Part shown: positions 57,212 to 64,000 of the stretch, piece after piece
How the letters are laid out: every line of letters begins with the position of its first letter
Position numbering within the stretch: position 1 is the first letter of the stretch
NCBI GenBank assembly: GCA_020073665.1
Contig: JAIQEU010000004.1
Coordinates: forward strand, 124,001 to 188,000
Direction of reading: 5' to 3'
DNA from: Terriglobia bacterium
GTDB taxonomy: Bacteria; Acidobacteriota; Terriglobia; Terriglobales; Acidobacteriaceae
DNA: 64,000 nucleotides
Program-made: the position numbers and the translations under genes
The notes under the pieces: generated by a model
Database searches by the model: none
What the model saw: only the letters and a program-made list of their open reading frames with translations
Told to the model about the DNA's origin: nothing

Positions 57212-60013
57212 CTACTTCTCCAGGATAGTCACCGTGGCCGCATTGTTGCCGGGGTCCACGTTGAGCATGAAAATCCTGGAAGAGGATACAGGGTAGAAGA
57301 TGGCTTTCGAGTTGGTTGGCTGGGTATACATCGCTGTCCCTTTGCCGTCGTTGGGCCTCGAGGGCGACCCGGTCACCGTGTACGTCCCGGCGAACGGCTG
57401 ATCAGCGATGTTCCCACTGATGCTGTTTATATCCGCCTCGCCTGCGAAGGAGGTTACACCGTCCCAGGTCCATGAGCCACTGGTAGTGATGGCATTGCTG
57501 GTCGGCATTTCCGCCGTGCCCATGAAGTAGTCCCCGATGAAGGTGGCGCTCTTAAACCCTCCGCTCGGGACCACCTGCTTCTCAAACATGCCAAAAGCGA
57601 CCTCGTCCAGGCCTCCCGGGTCCAGCAAGAAACCGGTGCTCGGGCTCACCATGTAGAAGGAATAGTTTCCGAAGGTGTTGGAATTGAATGTTCCTCGTCC
57701 GTACTGGTCAATGCTGTAGGTGGTGCTCCCGTTCCCGAACTCCGCAATGAGTCCGGCCCAGTTGCGGGCGTATTCGACATATTGGCTCTGGGCTCCATCG
57801 GACTCGATGTAGCCCACCAGCACCGCCGGAGCGAGCGGCTGTCCGACGACCCCCGTCAGGTGGTACACGCTCCCGCCACTCCAGGATGCAGCGGAGAACG
57901 GCATCCCCGACTGGCGCAACGCCGTTCCACTCAGCAGCGGCGCGTTCAGGTTCACCGTGTCCGTCGTGAGCAGGAGCACCTCGTCCGCGTCCACCATGTA
58001 GAAACTGGTGTGGATCAAGGCTAATCCTCCGGCCATACTGATCGTCATGGTGCCCCGCCCGTTGTTCGTCCCGTACGTCGAGTCCATGGCAAGCGTGCCC
58101 GAGAAGGCCACGTTCAGCATGGCGGCTTCCCCGGCGGTCTTGCTGTCCAGTTTGCCGTTCGTTATAGCTCCCGCATTGTCGCTATGGAAGCGTCCCATGC
58201 CGACGTTGCGTTCGCCACCCACCGAAGTTCCTACCATTCCGAACGCAAAATCACCTGCGCTCAAGTGGAAGTCCGCCTGGGTCTGTTTTTCGATCACTCC
58301 CGAACCGCGTTGGCCCGTAGTGTCGAACTGAACCAAGTAGGCTTTCTCACCCGTATCCTTCACGGCCAGGCGGAACACCGGGAAGGGGGCAAGCGTGGTA
58401 TTCACCTGTCCGCGGCGGTCTGCCCCGATGTTGTAAGTTGCTGTAAACGGCATCTGCACCGCCTTGCTCCCTGAGACGGTGTTGTAGTCCAGCAGGCCGT
58501 TGGTGATGTTTCCATTCCCGTCCGCCGTGAAGCTGCCTACTGCCATGACTTTCTTACCGGCGGCGTCAGACCCCATAAACCGAAGAGCGTAGTGCCCATT
58601 CAGCAGGATGTTGGTGTTGAGCACGATGGTGACCGAGGCCGTCCCCGACTTGGTGATATCGGCAGCCGAGGTGGCTTTCACCGTCACCGTGGGCGGACTT
58701 GGTTCGCTCGACGGAGCCTGGTAGAGGCCCGTGGAGTTGATGGTGCCGCAGGCGCTGCCGGAACAACCCGTGCCGCTGACTGACCAGGTGACGGAGGTGT
58801 TCGAGGTGCCGGTGACGGTGGCGTTGAACTGCTGGGTTCCATCCACGACCACACTCGCCGTGGCTGGTGAGACGCTCACCGTAATCGGAATCAGGGTGAC
58901 GGCGGCAGAAGCCGACCTCGTGGAATCTACAACGGACGTAGCCTTCACCGTCGCTGTGGTCTGGTTCGCTACCACCGGCGGTGCGGTGTACAGGCCACTG
59001 TTGCTCACCGACCCCTGCCCCGAGACGGACCAGGTGACCGCCGTGTTGCTGTGATGAGTGATGGTCGCTGTGAACTGCTGGGTTTGCCCGCCCCCCAGCG
59101 TAGCCGTGGTGGGCGAGATGGAAATCAACAACGGCACCAGCGTCACTGTGGCTGACGCAGACTTTGTCGGGTCCGCCACCGAAGTTGCTATCACCGTAGC
59201 CGTTGTCTGGCTGAGATTGACCATAGGAGCTGAGTACAGACCGGTGTTGCTGACCAAGCCCAGACCCGACACTGACCAGGTGACCACCGTATTGCTGTGA
59301 TGGCTCACTGTGGCGGTGAACTGCCTGCTCTGTCCACCATCCAGGGAGGCCGTGGTGGGCGAGATGGTCATGGAAATCGGCATCAATGTAATAGTGCAGG
59401 TGTCTAACTTTGTGGGATCGGCCACCGAGGTGGCGGTGATGGTTATCGTAGCCTGAGTGGGAACTAGGGCGGGCGCAGTATAGACCAAGGTGTTACTGTC
59501 AAATGTGCCGCAGGCTGCGCCGGTGCAACCTGTGCCGCTCATGCTCCAGGTGAGGGCAGTGTTCGTGTGATGCGTGATTGTGGCCGAAACCGTGTAGGTC
59601 ATACCCGCATCCAGGCTGTAAGTCTTGGGACTCATGGTCACAGCCAGCGGGTTGAGGGTTACCGTCGAAGACATGGTAAGGCCCGTGTTGGCCTGCGACG
59701 TGGCCGAAACTTTCACGGTAGCGTTGCTGGGGATCAGGGTGGGGGACGTGTACAGTCCATTGGCGTCAATCGTGCCGCAAGCTGCACCGCTGCAGCCCGT
59801 CCCGGAGATGGCCCAAGTGACGGCCGTATTCTTTGTACCGGTTACCGTTGCCGTGAATTGTTGCGTCTGGCCTGCATCCAGGCTGACTTGAAAGGGAGTG
59901 ATCGACATCTGCACGTTCGGGAGATCGTTGCTGGCGCCGCCACTTCCACAAGCCGCAAGCAGGGCCATCAACAACAGGGAAACGCACAGTCTCAGAGCCG
60001 GAGAGAGTCTCAT
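57212..60013 (-). CDS. Lipoprotein with five Ig-like repeats
   Basis: A 933-residue exported lipoprotein. The signal peptide ends in a lipobox (LLAAC-GSGG, Cys about residue 22). Five Ig-like (BIG2-type) repeats of ~85 residues follow, each with a phrase such as QTQQFTATVTGTKNTAVTW and a WSVSG- or WSMSG-type core. Residues ~460-933 form acidobacterial-type beta-rich blocks (GHYALRFMGSDAAGKKVM, then SFTADGNGNITNGLLDYN). AGGAGG is eight bases before ATG 60013; the longer frame has no signal peptide. Probably a surface adhesin or binding protein; the ligand is unknown. Confidence 0.85.
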   Translation of the reverse strand: MRLSPALRLCVSLLLMALLAACGSGGASNDLPNVQMSITPFQVSLDAGQTQQFTATVTGTKNTAVTWAISGTGCSGAACGTIDANGLYTSPTLIPSNATVKVSATSQANTGLTMSSTVTLNPLAVTMSPKTYSLDAGMTYTVSATITHHTNTALTWSMSGTGCTGAACGTFDSNTLVYTAPALVPTQATITITATSVADPTKLDTCTITLMPISMTISPTTASLDGGQSRQFTATVSHHSNTVVTWSVSGLGLVSNTGLYSAPMVNLSQTTATVIATSVADPTKSASATVTLVPLLISISPTTATLGGGQTQQFTATITHHSNTAVTWSVSGQGSVSNSGLYTAPPVVANQTTATVKATSVVDSTRSASAAVTLIPITVSVSPATASVVVDGTQQFNATVTGTSNTSVTWSVSGTGCSGSACGTINSTGLYQAPSSEPSPPTVTVKATSAADITKSGTASVTIVLNTNILLNGHYALRFMGSDAAGKKVMAVGSFTADGNGNITNGLLDYNTVSGSKAVQMPFTATYNIGADRRGQVNTTLAPFPVFRLAVKDTGEKAYLVQFDTTGQRGSGVIEKQTQADFHLSAGDFAFGMVGTSVGGERNVGMGRFHSDNAGAITNGKLDSKTAGEAAMLNVAFSGTLAMDSTYGTNNGRGTMTISMAGGLALIHTSFYMVDADEVLLLTTDTVNLNAPLLSGTALRQSGMPFSAASWSGGSVYHLTGVVGQPLAPAVLVGYIESDGAQSQYVEYARNWAGLIAEFGNGSTTYSIDQYGRGTFNSNTFGNYSFYMVSPSTGFLLDPGGLDEVAFGMFEKQVVPSGGFKSATFIGDYFMGTAEMPTSNAITTSGSWTWDGVTSFAGEADINSISGNIADQPFAGTYTVTGSPSRPNDGKGTAMYTQPTNSKAIFYPVSSSRIFMLNVDPGNNAATVTILEK
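58620..59915 (-). repeat. Tandem DNA repeat encoding the five Ig-like domains
   Basis: Five ~255-base units within the lipoprotein gene. Units 2, 3 and 4 share the phrase HHTNT or HHSNT; units 3 and 4 are the most alike, units 1 and 5 share TGTxNT and SGTGCSG. Confidence 0.7.
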
Positions 60014-60557
60014 AGAAGGCCTCCTGTGTGGGATGTCCCACCGGCGGCCACACGGGGCGCTGCGGAAGGCCGAGCGAAGTTCCACCAATCCAGCGCAACT
60101 ACTACAAGACGCCGCCGGTCGCTGCAGGACGTCGGTGAACCTGCGACTTCAGGCACAGCGTCTCACCATCCCCAGGCCCAGCGCAGTGATGCGGGGCAAG
60201 AAACTCGCTCACCAGCGCCAATTTCGTTTTCCGGCTTTGGCGCAAATAGAGCGCTTTCCCGCGATGGAACTCGGGCTTGGGATCAATACGGGCACACACG
60301 GTGAGGCAATGCGGGGTGGCGTGTGTTCCCGTTCGCCCCGATACAAGGGAATACTTAGCGAATCAGATTCGACGGACTTTTCGCCCCGGTCCCGTTACTG
60401 CGGATGCGGGCCGGAGACCGGTTGGGTGAAGGCCATCCGATAAACAGCCATTGGGTTGGTTTAATAATGCTGCTTGCCGGCTAAAGACGAAGCTATTGCG
60501 GGCGCGACTGAAGTCGCGCCCTTCAAAGCAACGCGGTTCGTGGATGACTTGTCGAGG
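60014..60557. other. Intergenic region between ada and the Ig-like lipoprotein
   Basis: 544 bases holding the lipoprotein promoter side and a perfect palindrome near ada (annotated separately). Open frames across it show no domain. Nothing else seen. Confidence 0.5.
60500..60521. repeat. Perfect 22-bp palindrome 3' of ada
   Basis: GGGCGCGACT-GA-AGTCGCGCCC, 10-bp arms. It lies 36 bases past the ada stop and could end that transcript, though no T-run follows. The CTGAAG centre recalls the loop at 33256-33261. Confidence 0.6.
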
Positions 60558-61613
60558 CTAGACGCCCGGCCGCGACTCTTCCATCTCCAGCAGTGCCTTC
60601 TTGCGTTCCACGCCCCAGCGATAGCCGCCCAGGTCTCCGTTCTCGCGAACCACACGGTGACACGGAATGGCGACGGCCACGGGATTGGTGGCACACGCGC
60701 GCGCTACGGCTCGGCTCGCCGTCGGATGGCCGATCGCTTTCGCAACCTGGCCGTAGGAGCGAGTCTTGCCGAACGGAATGGACTGCAGATACGCCCACAC
60801 CCGGCGCTGGAAGGCGGTCGCCTGGATGTCGAGCGGAAGCGTGGCATGCAACTTCTGCCCGCGCATCTGGCGCAGCAGGTGGTCTCGCCAGGGTTGCATG
60901 GCGTGGTCGTCGCGCCGGCGCTGGGCGAACGGGAATTCGTGTTTCAGCCCGTGTTCCAGTTCATCGTCGGAATCGGCGAACTGGATGGTGCAGATGCCCT
61001 TGTCGGTGGCCGCGACCAGCATGCGTCCCAAGGGAGAATTCGCGAAGGTGTAACGAATTGGTGCTGCCACCGCACCGCGGCGGTACTTGTCGGGCGTCAT
61101 GCCTAGTTGCGACGCGGTGCGCTCGTAGAGACGACTGCTGGAACTGTACCCGGCGTCGTACATGGCGTGGGTCACGGAACGGCCAGCGCGAAGATTCTCC
61201 TTTAACTGGTTCAACCGGCACGACTCCGCGTAAGCTCGCGGCGAGATTCCCAGGACCGCCTTGAACGTGCGTTGCAGATGAAACGGGCTCTGGCGGAATT
61301 CGGCACCCAGCCGGGCCAGGGTGACGTTTTCATCGAGGTGCTGCTCGATGTATCGGCACACCGCCTTCACCATTTCCGTCTGCGAGTTGCCGCCAGCCGC
61401 TTTCGGACGGCAGCGCAAACAGGCGCGGTAGCCGGCCTTTTCGGCTTCGTCAGGACGGTGAAAGAAGGTAACGTTTTCGCGCCGTGGACGCCGCGAGGGG
61501 CAAGATGGACGGCAATACACGCCCGTCGAAGAGACCGCGAATACAAAGCGGCCGTCCCGGCTTGAGTCGCGCTCGAGCACGGCGTGCCACTGAGCGTCGT
61601 TGTTATGCGCCAT
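60558..61613 (-). CDS. ada: Bifunctional Ada: methylphosphotriester/O6-methylguanine repair and AraC-type regulator
   Basis: A 351-residue alkylation-damage protein. The N-terminal zinc domain has YCRPSCPSR and CLRCRPK, the four cysteines of Ada, one of which takes the methyl from phosphotriesters. The AraC-type helix-turn-helix region is near 95-170 (LARLGAEFRQSPFHLQRTFK, YSSSSRLYERTASQLGMTP). The O6-methyltransferase domain has IPCHRVVRENGDLGGYRWG with the acceptor Cys. GGAG is nine bases before ATG 61613; ATG 61652 is an alternative. It is divergent from the CBM9-like gene. Confidence 0.93.
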   Translation of the reverse strand: MAHNNDAQWHAVLERDSSRDGRFVFAVSSTGVYCRPSCPSRRPRRENVTFFHRPDEAEKAGYRACLRCRPKAAGGNSQTEMVKAVCRYIEQHLDENVTLARLGAEFRQSPFHLQRTFKAVLGISPRAYAESCRLNQLKENLRAGRSVTHAMYDAGYSSSSRLYERTASQLGMTPDKYRRGAVAAPIRYTFANSPLGRMLVAATDKGICTIQFADSDDELEHGLKHEFPFAQRRRDDHAMQPWRDHLLRQMRGQKLHATLPLDIQATAFQRRVWAYLQSIPFGKTRSYGQVAKAIGHPTASRAVARACATNPVAVAIPCHRVVRENGDLGGYRWGVERKKALLEMEESRPGV

Positions 61614-61683
61614 CTTTACTAGCTCCGTCGAGTTGAGTATCGCATTGGCTGTCATGAAAACAAAGATACGGCTCGCGATTGCC

Positions 61684-62472
61684 ATGGGCTATCCGGATCT
61701 TGCGCTCAAACCGCTTTTCCTGCGCTATGCTGTTACGCCAGTGCCGCCAGCTCTGAAAATCGTTGCAACCGTGCTGTTCAGCCCGCTTCTTATGATGTCG
61801 CAGACCAAGGTTCCGATACATTGCACCCCGCGGCCGGGCGAGATTGTTGCCGCCCCGATTACCGGAGAAATCAAGCTGGACGCCGCCCACCCGGCGGGAG
61901 AGTGGCAGAAAGCCAGCCCGGTGACGTTCTGTTCCGATTGGCAAGGCAAGAACCCCGATCCCGGACGGGAGACTCAGGTACGAGTCCTGTGGTCCGCGAA
62001 GACGCTGTATCTGCGCTTCGAGTGCCGCTACCGCGAGTTGAATGTTTTCACCGACGCTGACCCCAACGGCCGCCGCGATCATCTCTGGGACCGTGACGTG
62101 GCCGAGGCTTTCCTGCAGCCCGATCCCACTCGCGAGCGCTACTACAGGGAATTCGAAGTAAGCCCCAACGGTATGTGGATTGATCTCGCTATTTCCCCGG
62201 GCACTCTGTCCGATCTCAAGAGCGGACTGAAGCACTCCGTTGTGCTGGATGAAAAGTCGCATACCTGGGCGGCTGAGCTGGCCATCCCGCTCAAGGCGCT
62301 GACCGCGAACTTCGATCCGGGTGCCGTCTGGCGAGCGAACTTCTATCGGGTCGAAGGGACAAAGGAACCGCGGGCCTACCTGGCTTGGCAACCCACCGGC
62401 ACCCCAGAACCTAATTTCCACGTGCCCCGGGTGTTCGGACGATTGCGTTTCGCTGCACCGGTTCGCCCTTGA
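61684..62472 (+). CDS. CBM9-like carbohydrate-binding protein
   Basis: A ~262-residue protein with a family-9-type beta-sandwich: AGEWQKASPVTF, VRVLWSAKTLYLRFECRYRE, LWDRDVAEAFLQPD, YYREFEVSPNGMWIDLAI, WAAELAIPLKAL and WRANFYRVEG. These match the DOMON-like/CBM9 consensus, which binds sugars in exported proteins. The start is uncertain: 61654 and 61684 are both plausible and no ribosome site is obvious, so export cannot be judged. Confidence 0.7.
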   Translation: MGYPDLALKPLFLRYAVTPVPPALKIVATVLFSPLLMMSQTKVPIHCTPRPGEIVAAPITGEIKLDAAHPAGEWQKASPVTFCSDWQGKNPDPGRETQVRVLWSAKTLYLRFECRYRELNVFTDADPNGRRDHLWDRDVAEAFLQPDPTRERYYREFEVSPNGMWIDLAISPGTLSDLKSGLKHSVVLDEKSHTWAAELAIPLKALTANFDPGAVWRANFYRVEGTKEPRAYLAWQPTGTPEPNFHVPRVFGRLRFAAPVRP

Positions 62473-62554
62473 CTCGCCTGCAGGTTTGCTCTGTCCGGTT
62501 CGCAGGCGTACTCTGGGTGGCATCTTCTACTACAAGACCTTTGGAGGAACCATC

Positions 62555-63064
62555 ATGCGGCAACGCAATCGTCTGCCAGTTCTTGCCTTTCTGCTGTGCC
62601 TCATCGTCCCGCTGATCACGTCCGCGCAAGCCAAACCCGGCCTGCTCAACAACGACGAACTCAAGAAAGCAGTTCCCAGCAGCTATTTCTTTAGCGGTCA
62701 ATCCGCTCCGGTGCAGCTGCGCAATTCCGCCGGGTTCCGCACCAGCGGCGGAAAGCTTGTTCTCGCGGGGCTGGTGGACACGTCCGGTTACGCCTCTGAC
62801 GTGGCGCAGAAGTACCAGGGATTCCTGATCACCGAGATAAAGCTTACCGTCGGGGGATCGGCGCTACCGGTGGGGACCTACGGCTTTGGCTTCAGCAAAG
62901 ACGGCAAGTTCATGGTGATGGATGTAGCCGGCAACGATGTGCTCAGTATCTCCGCCAGCACCGACGACAAGATGGCGCACCCGGTGCCCTTGAAGATGGT
63001 GGAGGATGGCGGCGCGTACAAGCTCTACTCCGGAAAGAAGTGGGTCAGCTTGAAAGCAGAATGA
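62555..63064 (+). CDS. Small secreted protein, function unknown
   Basis: A 169-residue exported protein. The signal peptide MRQRNRLPVLAFLLCLIVPL ends at SAQA. The mature part (VPSSYFFSGQSAPVQLRNSA, TEIKLTVGGSALPVGTYGFG, YSGKKWVSLKAE) looks beta-rich. No domain recognised; similar secreted proteins recur in acidobacteria (my recollection). GGAGGAAC eight bases before the ATG gives good translation. It is the last plus-strand gene, convergent with the transporter. Confidence 0.75.
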   Translation: MRQRNRLPVLAFLLCLIVPLITSAQAKPGLLNNDELKKAVPSSYFFSGQSAPVQLRNSAGFRTSGGKLVLAGLVDTSGYASDVAQKYQGFLITEIKLTVGGSALPVGTYGFGFSKDGKFMVMDVAGNDVLSISASTDDKMAHPVPLKMVEDGGAYKLYSGKKWVSLKAE

Positions 63065-63085
63065 GTTGCTGTGCCTGGCTGCGCC

Positions 63086-64000
63086 CTACGCCAGCAATTG
63101 CGCCAGAATAATCTTGGCAATCATGGCCGCGGGATAGATGCTGGCGTAGGCCAGGTTAGTGTTGTCCGATTTTGACAGGTTACCGGCGAAGGCGAGACAC
63201 GCGGGTTGCGTCTGCAATCCCGCCACAAGTCCCAGCAGCGAATCCATGGGAATCTTCAGTATCTTGTAACCGACTAACAAGGTTGCGCCCGCCACAGAGA
63301 ATGTCACAACCGCCCCGGCCGCCAGCAGCATCAGCCCGTTGCTGCGCATAGTTTCGACGAAAGCAAACCCTGCCTTGGTTCCTACGCCCGCAAGGAACAG
63401 CAAAAGTCCAATCTGGCGCAGAGTTAGGTTGGCGCTGACCGGCATGACCCAGGCAATCTGCCCGGTGCGTTCGATCTTGCCCAGCACCAATGCCACCAGC
63501 AGCGGGCCTCCGGCCAGCCCCAGGCGGATGGTAGTCCCACCGGGTACGGGGATCGGCAGCATGCCGGCTAACACTCCAAGCACCATTCCTAACGCCACGG
63601 AACCGAAATCGGTCTCAGCGGTCCCGCGGATGGAGTCGCCAAAAAACTTTACTACCATACCGAAGTTTTCTTTGCGGGTCAGCACGCGGATGCGGTCGCC
63701 GAACTCCAGCCGGGTGTCGGGTGTAGGCACCACGTCGGTATCCGCGCGGCGCAAGCGAGTGATGGTCGCGGAGAGTGTGTTCTCCAGATCAAGATCACGA
63801 ATACGCTTGCCCACCACTTGCTTGCTGGAAATCAACACGCGTCGAAAATCGAGGCGAGCACGATCCTGCTCCAGCCGCTGGTCGCTGGGCTCGCCAAAAA
63901 TCAGGCGCGCCCGCTCCAGGGATTCGTCATCTCCCACCACCGCAACCACGTCTCCCAGGGCAAGCACAGTATCGGGCTGCACCAGATCCACTCGGCCCTC
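63086..64000 (-). CDS. AspT/YidE-type transporter, C-terminal part (cut by window end)
   Basis: About 304 codons are visible; the N-terminal membrane half lies beyond the window. Two RCK_C/TrkA-C domains come first (ALGDVVAVVGDDESLERARL, then LEFGDRIRVLTRKENF), followed by five or six membrane segments (GSVALGMVLGVLAGMLPIPV, LRQIGLLLFLAGVGTKAG, LGLVAGLQTQPACLAFA). This is the TM-RCK-TM layout of the aspartate:alanine exchanger family. The frame stays open to base 64000. Substrate unknown. Confidence 0.85.
   Translation of the reverse strand, partial: EGRVDLVQPDTVLALGDVVAVVGDDESLERARLIFGEPSDQRLEQDRARLDFRRVLISSKQVVGKRIRDLDLENTLSATITRLRRADTDVVPTPDTRLEFGDRIRVLTRKENFGMVVKFFGDSIRGTAETDFGSVALGMVLGVLAGMLPIPVPGGTTIRLGLAGGPLLVALVLGKIERTGQIAWVMPVSANLTLRQIGLLLFLAGVGTKAGFAFVETMRSNGLMLLAAGAVVTFSVAGATLLVGYKILKIPMDSLLGLVAGLQTQPACLAFAGNLSKSDNTNLAYASIYPAAMIAKIILAQLLA

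Overview
The window looks like a GC-rich chromosomal segment of an acidobacterium (inference). The pointers are an Oar-type TonB-dependent receptor with an N-terminal carboxypeptidase-regulatory-like domain, a GloVer-repeat secreted protein with TIG domains, an ECF sigma factor next to a kinase-TPR protein, an Ig-like-repeat lipoprotein and a PD40/CehA-type protein. No rRNA or housekeeping marker is present to confirm the phylum.

Layout. 1-10.6 kb: exopolysaccharide genes, namely a flippase fused to a glycoside hydrolase, a GT4 glycosyltransferase and a double glycosyltransferase; then a decayed ahpD and the dTDP-L-rhamnose genes rfbB-rfbA-rfbC-rfbD. 10.6-16.7 kb (minus): ECF sigma factor, a large zinc-finger anti-sigma factor and a TonB-dependent receptor. 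16.9-23.2 kb: two small plus-strand genes, a GloVer protein, and an ECF sigma factor with a Ser/Thr kinase-TPR protein. 23.2-33.1 kb (minus): a tight ten-gene operon encoding an ATP-dependent (class I) benzoyl-CoA reductase (four subunits, Azoarcus bzdNOPQ-like in size and order), then 6-hydroxycyclohexenecarboxyl-CoA dehydrogenase, ring-opening oxo-acyl-CoA hydrolase, dienoyl-CoA hydratase, an SDR, a zinc-ribbon/TPR protein and a LeuA-like DRE-TIM enzyme. A perfect TGTGA-N6-TCACA palindrome lies just upstream of the first gene. This is the most striking system here: anaerobic aromatic-ring reduction and opening, from benzoyl-CoA to 3-hydroxypimelyl-CoA.

34-47.9 kb: an acquired island of visibly lower GC, carrying a cyclic-phosphate-processing receiver protein, a phage-like zinc-finger/HNH-type protein and a five-gene defence operon (type III-like Mod, DUF3553, Res, CBS-HEPN, DUF262/HNH). 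It ends in two serine recombinases, the larger of which runs into the 3' end of a tRNA-Pro(CGG) gene.

48-64 kb: chromosomal genes again. These are nagA with a glutaminase-less GlmS/NagB-II-type SIS protein, an APC permease, a CocE-type hydrolase, a beta-propeller/metallohydrolase protein, an Ig-like lipoprotein, ada, a CBM9-like protein, a small secreted protein and the C-terminal half of an AspT/YidE-type transporter cut by the window end.

All functions are read from motifs and remembered family sequences; no searches were run.
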